From positions 186,001-250,000 of the forward strand of contig NZ_JASITE010000002.1 in NCBI RefSeq assembly GCF_030767025.1: a stretch of 64,000 nt of DNA, written 5' to 3'. Both the position numbers and the translations under genes were made by a program. The notes below the pieces were generated by a model, which was given only the letters and a program-made list of their open reading frames with translations, ran no database searches and was not told the origin of the DNA. Of this stretch, positions 33,311-41,663 are shown one piece after another. Numbering within the stretch: the stretch's first letter is position 1; every line of letters starts with the position of its first letter. Source of the DNA: Nocardia sp. CC227C (GTDB lineage Bacteria; Actinomycetota; Actinomycetes; Mycobacteriales; Mycobacteriaceae).

Positions 33311-33379
33311 GGCAACTCCCTTCATCAGCAACGACATCCGGTCCGCACAACCCCTGCGGACGTCCCACGAACAACCAAG

Positions 33380-33398
33380 GTAGGTTAGCCTAACTTTA
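33380..33398. promoter_or_regulatory. IdeR/DmdR iron box upstream of the NRPS operon
   Basis: GTAGGTTAGCCTAACTTTA matches the iron-box consensus at 15 of 19 positions; the right arm is weaker (CTAACTT). It lies 43-70 bases before the candidate NRPS starts and should control the NRPS, FepB-like, EntS-like, SIP and carrier genes together. Confidence 0.85.
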
Positions 33399-33445
33399 GT
33401 TGCAGTGGGGAACCTTCCTCTCGACTCGACTCCGACCGGTGGTCG

Positions 33446-34288
33446 TCAACTCACCCGGGCGGCGTCACTCGCCAACGGAACGACCAGCGGCGCACCGGTT
33501 TCCGGATCGTCGATAACCCGGCAGCCGAGCGAGAAGACCTCCCGGACCAGCTCCGCCGTGACGATCTCGCCGGGCGGTCCGGCGGCGACCACACGCCCGT
33601 CCCGCATGGCGATCAGGTGATCGGCGTAGCGGAAGGCGTGGTTCAGGTCGTGCAACACCGCGACCACGGTGCGGCCGGAGTCCCGATTCAGCGCCCGGCA
33701 CAGATCCAGCAGTTGAATCTGATGGGCGATATCCAGATAGGTGGTCGGCTCGTCCAGCAGCACGACCGGCGTGTCCTGCGCCAGCACCATGGCGATCCAC
33801 ACGCGCTGCCGCTGCCCGCCGGACAGTTCGTCCACCGGGCGCGCGGACAGCTCCGTCACACCGGTGGCGGCCATGGCGGCGGCGACGGCCTCGGCGTCGG
33901 CCTGCGACCACTGCCGCAGCAGCGACTGATGCGGATACCGACCGCGCGCAACCAGATCCGCCACCCGGATGCCGTCGGGCGCGGTGGAGGTCTGCGGCAG
34001 CAGCCCGACGCGCCGGGCCACCTCCTTGGCCGGATACGACGCGATCGCCTTGCCGTCCAACAGCACCGCGCCGTGCTCCGGCTTCAACAGCCGGGCCAGC
34101 GCCCGCAGCAGCGTGGACTTGCCGCAGGCATTGGGGCCGATGATGACGGTGAACGTCCCGTCCGGGATGTCCACCGAGAGCCCGTCGCTGATCACGCGGC
34201 CGCCGTAGCCGAGCCGCACCCGATCCGCGCGCAGCCGCGCCGCCGCGGCGGCCGATTCCCCAGCGGTGTCGCCGGTTTCGTTCATCAT
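33446..34288 (-). CDS. fepC: Ferric-siderophore ABC transporter ATP-binding protein
   Basis: A 280-residue FecE/FepC-type ATPase. Walker A is IIGPNACGKSTLLRAL, the Q-loop is VGLLPQTSTAPDG, the signature is DELSGGQRQRVWIAM, Walker B is TPVVLLDEPTTYLD, and the switch His is in VLHDLNHAFRYAD. The family-typical GRYPHQSLLRQWS is present. Two adjacent ATGs (34288, 34285) are possible. It lies 8 bases after fepG and is the last gene of the fepDGC operon. It energises uptake of the ferric catecholate through FepD and FepG. Confidence 0.93.
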   Translation of the reverse strand: MMNETGDTAGESAAAAARLRADRVRLGYGGRVISDGLSVDIPDGTFTVIIGPNACGKSTLLRALARLLKPEHGAVLLDGKAIASYPAKEVARRVGLLPQTSTAPDGIRVADLVARGRYPHQSLLRQWSQADAEAVAAAMAATGVTELSARPVDELSGGQRQRVWIAMVLAQDTPVVLLDEPTTYLDIAHQIQLLDLCRALNRDSGRTVVAVLHDLNHAFRYADHLIAMRDGRVVAAGPPGEIVTAELVREVFSLGCRVIDDPETGAPLVVPLASDAARVS

Positions 34289-34296
34289 CGCTTCCC

Positions 34297-35346
34297 CTAG
34301 TTCCGTCGCGCCTCGGCCACCAGCAGATAGGCCAGGTACAGTCCGCCGATCGAGACGGTGACGACACCGACCGGCAGCGTGGTGGGGGCGAAGACGCGCT
34401 GGGCGATCCAGTCGCAGGCGACCAGCAGCAGCGCCCCCATGGCGGCGGCCGGTGCGAGCGCGGTGGACGGGGTGCGCGCCAGGCGGCGACCCAGTTGCGG
34501 CGCGGCCAAGGCGACGAAGGCGATCGGCCCGGCCACGGCGGTGGCGGTCGCGGTGAGCGCCACGCTCAGCACGATCAGCAGCATGCGGGCGCGACCCACC
34601 CGAATCCCGAAGGCGTGCGCCAGATCGTCGCCCAATTCCAGCATGCGCAGCCGGGGCGCCGCCGGAATCACGGCGACGGCCAGGACGGCCAGGATGGCCA
34701 GCGCCGGACCGACCTGCGGCCAGGACAGCCCGTTCAGTGAGCCCGCGCCCCACGCGGCGGCCGACATGGCGGCGTGCAGATCGGCCCGCAGGATCAGCCA
34801 GGTGTTGACCGAGGCCAGCATGGCACTCACGCCGATACCCACGATGATCAGCCGGAAGCCGCTGACGTGGTGCCGGAACGCCAGCAGCTGAATGGCCAGC
34901 GCCGCACCGAGACCGCCGATCAGCGCACCGGCCGCGGTCTGAAAGTTGCCGCCGCCCAGGGTGAGGATGACCAGCAGCGCGCCGGTGTAGGCCCCGGTGT
35001 TGAAACCCACGATATCGGGGCTGCCCAGCGGATTCCGGGTCACCGATTGCAGGATCGCGCCACTCACGCCCAGCGCCGCGCCGAGCGCCAAGGCCAGCAG
35101 TACCCGTGGGAATCGCCACTCCCACACCACGAGTCGGTCGAAGCGGTTGTCACCGACGAACAGCGCGCGCACCACGCGATCCGGTGGAATGGCGTAATCG
35201 CCGGTACCCAGTGCCAGTACGGCCACGCCCAGCGCGGCGGCGACGAGCACCGCGCACACCACGGCGGTGCGCAGCCCCATCCGGGCGCTGCGCCCGCGGG
35301 CGCGCACCACCAGGGTGGTCCGGCCGAAGTCGATCTCCGCGGTCAT
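34297..35346 (-). CDS. fepG: Ferric-siderophore ABC transporter permease FepG
   Basis: An iron-siderophore permease of the FecCD family (349 residues, about nine to ten membrane segments). Recognisable blocks are WRFPRVLLALALGAALGVSG, LQSVTRNPLGSPDIVGFNTGA, FRLIIVGIGVSAML, LGDDLAHAFGIRVGRAR, AGPIAFVALAAPQLGRRL and RVFAPTTLPVGVVTVSIGG. RNPLGSPDIVGFNTGA is the FepG-like version of the conserved loop that docks with the ATPase region. ATG overlaps the fepD stop (ATGA). It pairs with FepD to form the channel. Confidence 0.92.
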   Translation of the reverse strand: MTAEIDFGRTTLVVRARGRSARMGLRTAVVCAVLVAAALGVAVLALGTGDYAIPPDRVVRALFVGDNRFDRLVVWEWRFPRVLLALALGAALGVSGAILQSVTRNPLGSPDIVGFNTGAYTGALLVILTLGGGNFQTAAGALIGGLGAALAIQLLAFRHHVSGFRLIIVGIGVSAMLASVNTWLILRADLHAAMSAAAWGAGSLNGLSWPQVGPALAILAVLAVAVIPAAPRLRMLELGDDLAHAFGIRVGRARMLLIVLSVALTATATAVAGPIAFVALAAPQLGRRLARTPSTALAPAAAMGALLLVACDWIAQRVFAPTTLPVGVVTVSIGGLYLAYLLVAEARRN

Positions 35347-36395
35347 GCCGCACCCGCCCGGGCGCGACGGGCCAGCCAGATGAGCACGGGTGCGCCGAGG
35401 AAGGCGGTCACCAGACCGGCCGGGACCTCGTCGCCGGGAATGAGGATGCGGCCCAGCACATCCGCGCCCAACACCAGGGTCGGCGCGAGCAGCAGCGAAT
35501 AGGCGATGACCCAGCGCTGGTCGGGACCCACGATCCAGCGGGCGATATGCGGGACCGCCAGGCCGATGAAGGTGATGGGCCCGACGGCGGCGGTCGCGGT
35601 GCCGCACAGCAGGGTCAGGGCCGCGGCGGTGAGCAGCCGGGTGCGGGTGACCCGCACCCCCAGCGAGTGGGCCAGATCGTCGCCGAGGGCGACGGCATTG
35701 AGCGACCGTGCGGCGATGACAGCGGCCACCAGCCCGATGGCGATGAAGGGCGCCGCCCCGGCGATGATGTCGTAACCGCGCCCGGTCAGGGATCCGGAGT
35801 CCCACTGGCGCATCTCGTCGAAAGCCTTGGCGTTGAGCAGGATCAGGCCCTTGGTCAGGCCGGTGAGCACCGCGGTGACCGCCACGCCCGCCAGGGTCAG
35901 GCGCACCGGATCCGCGCCCTGCCTGCCCGCGGTGCCCAGGCGGTAGACCACCAGTGCGACGAGCGCGGCGCCGACGAAGCCGAACCACACGTAGGAGGCG
36001 ATATCGGTGACACCGAGGAAGGCGACCGCGACGGTGATCGCGAAAGCGGCCCCGGCATTGATGCCGAGCAGCCCCGGATCCGCGAGCGGATTGCGCGTCA
36101 ACCCCTGCATCAGGCAGCCCGCGACACCGAGCGCGATGCCCACGAGCAGGCCGAGCAGGGTGCGCGGCAGCCGGTACTCGGTGACGATCAGCCGGTCCGC
36201 CGAGTCGCCGCCGTGCCACAAGGCCGCCCAGACCTCACCCACCGCAATGGATTTCGCACCTATGAGCAGGCTGAGCAGGCAGATGAGCGTGAGCACCGCA
36301 CCGGCCGCGAGCCAACCCCGTCGGTGCCGGGTGGGCGCGGCGGCGATTGCCGGAGCATCGCTGGCCGTGCTGAGGCTGTTTCGCGATCTGTCCAT
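35343..36395 (-). CDS. fepD: Ferric-siderophore ABC transporter permease FepD
   Basis: The second FecCD-family permease, with YRLPRTLLGLLVGIALGVAG, MQGLTRNPLADPGLLGINAGA, GLTKGLILLNAKAFDEM, DDLAHSLGVRVTRTR and VGPITFIGLAVPHIARWIVG. It is the first gene of fepDGC. ATG 36395 is preceded by GAGAAAG and gives 350 residues; ATG 36455 is also in frame but lies only 8 bases from the iron box, so it would need a leaderless message. The residues between the two starts show no membrane or domain character. Confidence 0.92.
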   Translation of the reverse strand: MDRSRNSLSTASDAPAIAAAPTRHRRGWLAAGAVLTLICLLSLLIGAKSIAVGEVWAALWHGGDSADRLIVTEYRLPRTLLGLLVGIALGVAGCLMQGLTRNPLADPGLLGINAGAAFAITVAVAFLGVTDIASYVWFGFVGAALVALVVYRLGTAGRQGADPVRLTLAGVAVTAVLTGLTKGLILLNAKAFDEMRQWDSGSLTGRGYDIIAGAAPFIAIGLVAAVIAARSLNAVALGDDLAHSLGVRVTRTRLLTAAALTLLCGTATAAVGPITFIGLAVPHIARWIVGPDQRWVIAYSLLLAPTLVLGADVLGRILIPGDEVPAGLVTAFLGAPVLIWLARRARAGAA

Positions 36396-36462
36396 CAGAA
36401 CTTTCTCATCAGCGCGTCGGTGCAGGTCACGCGGCACGTCGACGAATACGGTCACAGGTTGG

Positions 36463-36481
36463 CAAGGTTAGCCTAACCTGC
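36463..36481. promoter_or_regulatory. IdeR/DmdR iron box upstream of fepDGC
   Basis: The core AGGTTAG-C-CTAACCT is a perfect dyad; the full 19 bases match the consensus at 14 positions. It is 68 bases before the chosen fepD start. The porin gene on the other side starts 260 bases away and may or may not be affected. Confidence 0.85.
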
Positions 36482-36740
36482 AAACGGGGGGATTTGTCCA
36501 GCCGTGCGGATATCGACGGGCAGTACGGCGAGCCCTCCCAGTTTTAGCGAACCCGCTTACCCACCAGGCATTTTCAGGGCTCCACTGTGATACATCCCAT
36601 ATTTGTACACTGTACGAGCACTATTCCCGGTGTTGGGGGTGGTAGTCCTTCCCACTGCTAGACGCGAGTCGCGTTCCCGGTCGCTGCGAGTTGTCCGAGA
36701 ACGCGATTCGATTCCCCCACCTGATGAGGAAACCCCCACG
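36482..36740 (+). promoter_or_regulatory. Upstream region of the porin operon
   Basis: This region should hold the promoter of the first porin gene. A small dyad GTACA-C-TGTAC is at 36605-36615 in an AT-rich stretch, followed by the leader hairpin at 36665-36710 and the ribosome site GAGGAAA. No gene is seen. Confidence 0.5.
36665..36710 (+). promoter_or_regulatory. Leader hairpin of the porin mRNA
   Basis: CGAGTCGCGTTC and GAACGCGATTCG form a 12-base stem (11 Watson-Crick pairs and one G-U) around a 22-base loop, ending 30 bases before the porin ATG. It could protect or tune the porin message. No known RNA family is recognised. Confidence 0.45.
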
Positions 36741-37379
36741 ATGCGAAAACTCCTTGCTGCCTCCGCGCTGGCAACCGCCGCCCTCGGGCTGGCCAGCGGT
36801 ACGGCGACCGCCGACACCTTCGTCCCATTGCCGGACGGCGAGACGGTCGGCCCCGGCGTGACCATCAAGCGCGTCGCGGAGAGCGCCCTGATCTCGCCGT
36901 CCATGGCCGCCAATGGCGCCGGACGCGTGGCCTGGGTGAGCGGCACCGTGATCGCCGACGTGACCGACACCCCCAAGGGCGACCCCAAGCCCTTCGCGGG
37001 CGGCAGCGGGGCGCCGGGCACCAACAACTCCTCGACGCACGGCTCCTCGCGGATCAACACCGGCTACATCGTCGGCTGCCAGGTCAGCATTGCCGACAAC
37101 GCCATCTCTGCCGGCGTCTCCGGCGGCATCACCACCACCGGCATGAACGCCGGTGGCTCCATCTCGGTGAAGATCGGCCCCGGCGAGGTGAAGTTCGTCG
37201 GCGTCGAGGGCTTCGACATCGTCGAGGCGGGTCAGTTCCACGTCAGCTACAAGGATGTGGAACTCCAGATCCAGGGTTGCGCCGGATACGCGCAGGCGCG
37301 CGCCTACACCGTCGTCGAGATCATCGGCACCAACTACTCGAAGACCACCCTCTACGGGGCTCCGTTCAGCATCGGCTGA
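36741..37379 (+). CDS. MspA-family porin, first of a pair
   Basis: A signal peptide (RKLLAASALATAALGLASGTATA) is followed by the start ADTFVPLPDGETVGPGVTIK, typical of MspA. Further landmarks are SPSMAANGAGRVAWVSG, TGYIVGCQVSI, the acidic/polar loops and the closing QGCAGYAQARAYTVVEI with YGAPFSIG. Mature length is about 188 residues, the normal size for an MspA monomer that forms an oligomeric pore through the mycolic-acid outer membrane. GAGGAAA precedes ATG. Together with the next gene it matches the NfpA/NfpB arrangement of Nocardia, in which two different subunits form one channel. Confidence 0.92.
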   Translation: MRKLLAASALATAALGLASGTATADTFVPLPDGETVGPGVTIKRVAESALISPSMAANGAGRVAWVSGTVIADVTDTPKGDPKPFAGGSGAPGTNNSSTHGSSRINTGYIVGCQVSIADNAISAGVSGGITTTGMNAGGSISVKIGPGEVKFVGVEGFDIVEAGQFHVSYKDVELQIQGCAGYAQARAYTVVEIIGTNYSKTTLYGAPFSIG

Positions 37380-37444
37380 CACCGGCCGTCTTCATCGATC
37401 CCACTCGTGCTGAACAGCATTCACGCTCCGAAAGAGACAACATC

Positions 37445-38110
37445 ATGACCATCCTGAAGAAAGCCGCCGCCCGCCTGGTCGGCGTCGCGGCGACCGCCAC
37501 CATCGCGCTGGGCCTGTTCTCCCCCGGTGCCGCGCACGCCGACACCTTCATCCCGCTGCCGGGCGGTGAGATCACCCAGACACTGCCCGACGGCACCGCC
37601 GTCACCATCCGCCTGGTGAACGAGTCGGTCAACATCAATCCCTCCATGGGCGCGACCCCGCTGCACCGCAATGTGTGGGCGTCCGGCCGGGCCGAGGTGG
37701 AGATCCATGGCGAGCACAAGTACTCGAAGATCTACCCCGGCTACGTGGTCGGCTGCCAGGTCGACATCAGCGGCGGCAACGGCACCGGTGGCGCGAACGC
37801 CGCCACCACCTGGGAGGGCAAGGGCAGCGGCGGGGTCAGCACCGGCGGCAACCTGACCCTCGGCCCCGGCCAGGCGTCCACCTTCTGGCTGCTCGACCTC
37901 GAGGGCCCGAATGCCTACGGCGAGAAGAGCTACCTGCGCGGGTTCAAGTTCACCGAGCAGCAGGCGTCGGTGAACTGGAAGGACTCCACCCTCGGCCTCT
38001 CCGGTTGCGCCGGATACGCCCAGGCGCGCGCCTTCGTCGGCGTCGAGGTGACCACCAAGTTCGGCCGTTCCGAGCTGCGCCTCTGGGGCCAGCCCTTCAG
38101 CCTCGGCTGA
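37445..38110 (+). CDS. MspA-family porin, second of a pair
   Basis: It starts 65 bases after the first porin and is related but distinct. The signal peptide ends in SPGAAHA, then ADTFIPLPGGEITQTLPDG, NESVNINPSMGATPLHRNVW, PGYVVGCQVDIS and the shared SGCAGYAQARAFVGVEV with LWGQPFSLG. The mature protein is about 189 residues. A Gly/Asn-rich loop (SGGNGTGGANAAT) differs from its partner and may line the pore mouth. Co-transcription is expected. In Nocardia the two proteins are needed together for a functional channel; the same is inferred here. Confidence 0.92.
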   Translation: MTILKKAAARLVGVAATATIALGLFSPGAAHADTFIPLPGGEITQTLPDGTAVTIRLVNESVNINPSMGATPLHRNVWASGRAEVEIHGEHKYSKIYPGYVVGCQVDISGGNGTGGANAATTWEGKGSGGVSTGGNLTLGPGQASTFWLLDLEGPNAYGEKSYLRGFKFTEQQASVNWKDSTLGLSGCAGYAQARAFVGVEVTTKFGRSELRLWGQPFSLG

Positions 38111-38125
38111 TCGCACGGACCCGGT

Positions 38126-38174
38126 GCGGCCGCGGTTTCCCGTCCGAATGTCGTGCGGGCGGGACCGCGGCCGC
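38126..38174 (+). terminator. Long GC-rich hairpin after the porin genes
   Basis: GCGGCCGCGGT and ACCGCGGCCGC form an 11-bp perfect stem, continued inward by TCCCGTCC/GGGCGGGA with one G-U pair. It begins 15 bases after the second porin stop. No T-run follows, as is common in high-GC actinobacteria. Confidence 0.65.
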
Positions 38175-38343
38175 GGCACCTGCGATCCCAGGGAAATCGG
38201 GGTAGCACCCGCGGCTCTCGAATGAGACCATGTCAGCGTCACTCGGAGGCGTCCGGGGGTTTCGCACCACCCGGTTAGCGAATTCTGGGCTACATTCGCC
38301 TGAATCGAAACGCACCGACTACGTCGACCCGGGAGGTCCCATT

Positions 38344-39156
38344 ATGACTGGCCCCGAGAACTATCCCGCACCCGAAACCGGCGTTCCAGTCGAGGAACCC
38401 ACTATCGATCTGGATGTCTTTCCGCCGGAAGAGCATTCACGCCTGACCGTGCTGTTCCGGCTGCTGCTCGTCATTCCGCAGGCCATCGCCGTCTGGCTGC
38501 TCGGGCTGGCCGCGATCGTCGTGGTGATCTGCGGCTGGTTCGGCGCGCTCGTCCTCGGCCGTCTCCCCGACTGGTGCACGGAGTTTCTCCGCGGCTACTT
38601 CTCCTACAGCACCCGGGTCTACGGCTACGGCATGCTGCTGGTGGACGCGTACCCGCCCTTCGCCTGGAATCCGACCGACTATCCGGTCCGAGTGCTGTTC
38701 CATCAGCCGACCGAACTGAACCGCTTGGCGGTGCTCTTCCGCCTGATCCTGGCCCTCCCCATCATGGTCTTCGCCAGCTGGCTGACCACCGGGTGGACCG
38801 TCATCGCCTTGTTCATCTGGCTCATCGTCCTCATTACCGGTCGCATGCCGCAGCCGGTGTTCGAGGCCACCGCCGCGGTCATCCGCACCCAATTGCGCAC
38901 CAGCGCCTACGCCTATCTGCTCACCCCCACCTATCTGAAGGGCCCCTTCGGCGACGGCACCCAGCCCACCGATCCGGTGCTGGCGGCGGCACAGCCGCCC
39001 GTCGCCTCCCCCACCCGGCCGCTGTGGGTTTCCAAGGGCGGTCGGATTCTGCTCATCGTCATGCTGGTGCTGGGCATTCTGGCCGGCATCGGCCAGTCCG
39101 TCGCCCAGCCCGGCTACGACGACACCGATACGGTCGAGACCTCACACACCGATTAG
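38344..39156 (+). CDS. DUF4389-domain integral membrane protein
   Basis: The 270-residue protein has two similar halves (an internal duplication). Each begins with a short soluble lead such as RLTVLFRLLLVIPQAIAV and RLAVLFRLILALPIMVFA, followed by membrane segments and an RLPxW/GRMPQ-type loop with YSTRVYGYGMLL or LRTSAYAYLLT. This is the DUF4389 pattern common in actinobacteria. A single hydrophobic segment near the C-terminus (GGRILLIVMLVLGILAGI) precedes an acidic tail. GGGAGG precedes ATG. Its stop TAG overlaps the hutF stop on the other strand. Function unknown. Confidence 0.8.
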   Translation: MTGPENYPAPETGVPVEEPTIDLDVFPPEEHSRLTVLFRLLLVIPQAIAVWLLGLAAIVVVICGWFGALVLGRLPDWCTEFLRGYFSYSTRVYGYGMLLVDAYPPFAWNPTDYPVRVLFHQPTELNRLAVLFRLILALPIMVFASWLTTGWTVIALFIWLIVLITGRMPQPVFEATAAVIRTQLRTSAYAYLLTPTYLKGPFGDGTQPTDPVLAAAQPPVASPTRPLWVSKGGRILLIVMLVLGILAGIGQSVAQPGYDDTDTVETSHTD

Positions 39157-40448
39157 GTCGTCAGCGCGGCGATTTCGGTAGCCAGTGCCGCCGCGACATC
39201 ATCGATGTCGCGGTGCGCTCGCCCACGGACCACCCATCGGCCCGCGACCATCACATCGGTGACATCGGAAGCAGTTGCGGCGTACAGGATTCCAGTCTCA
39301 TCCGCGCCCGCCGTACGCGGCGAGCCGGTATCGACGACCACCAGGTCGGCATCCCACCCGGGTGCGATCTCCCCCGGCCCGAGCCAGCCCGAGGCGGCGT
39401 GACCGGTGGCGGCGGACAGCAATTCCGCCGGGTCGAAGCGACCGCGGCGACCGGCGGCCAGGCGTTCGTGCCATTCCAGGGCTCTGGTTTCGAACCACGG
39501 ATCGACCACCGCGTTCGAATCGCTCCCCAGACACAGCCGCACCCCGGCGTCCGCGAGTCGCCGCGCGGGCCCGATACCGTCGCCCAGATCGGATTCCGTA
39601 CTGGGACACAGACATACCCAGCTCTCGGCCAGCGCGCTGATATCGGCGGGATCCAGATGGGTCGCGTGGACCGCCACGGTGCGCGGCGTCAGGGCACCGG
39701 CCGAGGCCAACAGCCGCGTGGGGCTGCACCCGTAGCGTTCGAGGCATTCCGCGTTCTCGCGCGGCTGCTCGGAGAGATGCACGTGCAGCGGGCGATCCGC
39801 GGCCGCGGCCACCACGGTGGGCAGCTGGTCGACCGGGACGGCCCGCACGGAATGAATCGCCGCTCCGGGAATGACGAGATCACCTGCCGGACGGAAGGAT
39901 TCGATGCGCCGCGCCCAGGCGTCGGCATCACCGTCGTCGAACCGCCGCTGCACGCCGACGGTGGGCTGTCCGAAGCCGCCCGCCAGATAGCACACGTCCA
40001 GCAGGGTCAGCCGGATACCGGCGTCGGCGGCCGCGGCGACCAGCGCGTGGGAGAACTCGTTGGGATCGCCGTAGCGCTGCCCGCCACCGGGATGGTGCAG
40101 GTAGTGGAATTCGGCGACGCTGGTATAGCCCGCCAGCACCATCTCCGCGTACACCGCGCGGGCCAGCCGGTAGTACGAATCCGGCCGCAACCGTTCGGCC
40201 AGCGCGTACATGCGGTCGCGCCAGGTCCAGAAGCTGCCGCGATCATCATGGGTACGCCCGCGCAGGGCACGGTGGAAGGCATGCGAGTGGGTGTTCGCGA
40301 AGCCGGGCACCACCAGGCCGGACAGCACCGTCCCACCGCGCCGCGCGGCGGTGGACACCGCGGCGACGACGCCGTCGGCCACGTCGATGCGCACCCCGCT
40401 CGCCACGCCGCCGGGCAGCCACGCTCGCTCGCACCAGTACGTGGTCAT
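39153..40448 (-). CDS. hutF: Formimidoylglutamate deiminase
   Basis: An amidohydrolase-fold enzyme of 431 residues that converts N-formimidoyl-L-glutamate to N-formyl-L-glutamate and ammonia. It shows VVPGFANTHSHAFHRALRG (HxH), LLDVCYLAGGFG, PLHVHLSEQPREN (metal His), VAVHATHLDPADI and CLGSDSNAVVDPW (metal Asp), with GWDADLVVVD near the end. ATG overlaps the upstream stop (ATGA). As the last gene of the hut operon it indicates the five-step histidine route through formylglutamate rather than direct formamide release. The stop codon shares bases with the convergent DUF4389 gene. Confidence 0.92.
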   Translation of the reverse strand: MTTYWCERAWLPGGVASGVRIDVADGVVAAVSTAARRGGTVLSGLVVPGFANTHSHAFHRALRGRTHDDRGSFWTWRDRMYALAERLRPDSYYRLARAVYAEMVLAGYTSVAEFHYLHHPGGGQRYGDPNEFSHALVAAAADAGIRLTLLDVCYLAGGFGQPTVGVQRRFDDGDADAWARRIESFRPAGDLVIPGAAIHSVRAVPVDQLPTVVAAAADRPLHVHLSEQPRENAECLERYGCSPTRLLASAGALTPRTVAVHATHLDPADISALAESWVCLCPSTESDLGDGIGPARRLADAGVRLCLGSDSNAVVDPWFETRALEWHERLAAGRRGRFDPAELLSAATGHAASGWLGPGEIAPGWDADLVVVDTGSPRTAGADETGILYAATASDVTDVMVAGRWVVRGRAHRDIDDVAAALATEIAALTT

Positions 40449-41659
40449 TCGGTCAGACTCCGCAGGACACGGGCCAGTTCCACTGTCCCGTAATCGATAT
40501 CGGCGGGTTCGGCGAACTCCTCCGGCGCGTGGCTGATACCGGTCGGATTGCGGACATAGAGCATGGCGGTGGGCACGAAGGGGGCCAATACCGCGGCATC
40601 GTGCCCCGCTCCGGTCGGCAGGATCGGCGCGCCGCCGAGCAGCGCGCTGAGCCGGTCCCGCAGCACCGGGTCGAAATCCGCGGTGCCCTCGAAGGACTGC
40701 TCACGCACCTCGACGGTGCACCCCTCGAGATCCGCGGCAGCGGCGGCCGCCTCGGTGATCTCCGCGACCAGGGCGCGGACATCGCCCGGCTCGGGCAGGC
40801 GGGCATCGAGCCAGACATCGACCCGGGACGCGATGACATTGGTGCCGCCCGGGGTCGGCACCAACCGTCCCACGGTGGCTCGGGCCTCCGGAACCGCCGC
40901 CGCGCAGCGCCGCACCGCCAGCACCAGCCCAGCCGCGGCCAGCATGGGATCGCGGCGGTCGTCCATGAGCGTGGTTCCGGCGTGGTTGCCCTGTCCGGTG
41001 AAGGTGAACCGCCAGCGTCCGTGCGGAATGATATTGCTGCCCACCGCCACGGGCGCGTCCATCCGCACCAGGCCGCGGCCCTGCTCCACGTGCAGTTCCA
41101 CGAAGGCGCCGATGCGGCCGAGGGTTTCACCGTCGCGGCCGAAATGCTCCGGGCGGCGTCCGGCGGCGCGCGCGGCATCGGCGAAGGTGGTGCCGTCGGC
41201 GTCGCGCAACGCCAGCGCCTCCGCCGGGGACAGGGTCCCGGTGAGCAGGCGAGATCCGAGGCACGGCACCCCGAAACGGCCGCCCTCCTCCTCTGCGAAG
41301 ACCACGATGGCCACCGGGCGGCGCGGTGTGAAGCCCTGCGCCCGCAGCAGATCGACGGCCGCCAGGGCGCTCACCACCCCGAGCGGCCCGTCGTAGGCGC
41401 CGCCGCCCGGCACCGAATCCAGGTGGCTGCCGGTGACCACGGCATTGCGCCCGGGTGCCCCGAACCAGGCCCACAGGTTGGCGTTTCGATCGGTGTGCAC
41501 CTCGAGGCCGCGGGCGCGGGCGGCGGCGGTGAACCACTCGCGCAGTTCACCGTCGGCGGGGGTGAAGACGTGCCGCGAATAGCCGCCGCGAGCGGCATCC
41601 GCGCCGACACGTTCGATCTCGGCCAGCAGGTCGTTGGCGGACGGCGCCCGTGTGCTCAC
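40445..41659 (-). CDS. Allantoate amidohydrolase-like metallopeptidase in the hut operon
   Basis: An M20-family enzyme of 404 residues with the amidohydrolase/hydantoinase pattern: VVTGSHLDSVPGGGAYDGPLG (metal ligands), VVFAEEEGGRFGVPCLGSR, AFVELHVEQGRGL, GNHAGTTLMDDRRDP and TGAGHDAAVLAPF. Such proteins act on carbamoyl or formyl amino acids. Inside a hut operon after hutF, the logical substrate is N-formylglutamate (replacing HutG), inferred from context. GTG 41659 follows AGGTGAT, 2 bases after the hutU stop; upstream codons of the frame overlap hutU. Allantoate degradation is the alternative, but no ureide genes are nearby. Confidence 0.8.
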   Translation of the reverse strand: MSTRAPSANDLLAEIERVGADAARGGYSRHVFTPADGELREWFTAAARARGLEVHTDRNANLWAWFGAPGRNAVVTGSHLDSVPGGGAYDGPLGVVSALAAVDLLRAQGFTPRRPVAIVVFAEEEGGRFGVPCLGSRLLTGTLSPAEALALRDADGTTFADAARAAGRRPEHFGRDGETLGRIGAFVELHVEQGRGLVRMDAPVAVGSNIIPHGRWRFTFTGQGNHAGTTLMDDRRDPMLAAAGLVLAVRRCAAAVPEARATVGRLVPTPGGTNVIASRVDVWLDARLPEPGDVRALVAEITEAAAAAADLEGCTVEVREQSFEGTADFDPVLRDRLSALLGGAPILPTGAGHDAAVLAPFVPTAMLYVRNPTGISHAPEEFAEPADIDYGTVELARVLRSLTE

Positions 41660-41663
41660 CGCA

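Noticed and set aside
22179..36395. An MbtH-like protein or phosphopantetheinyl transferase gene in the siderophore locus
   Set aside because: Gaps between the siderophore genes are too small and no frame shows the MbtH or Sfp/EntD motifs; such functions must be encoded elsewhere.
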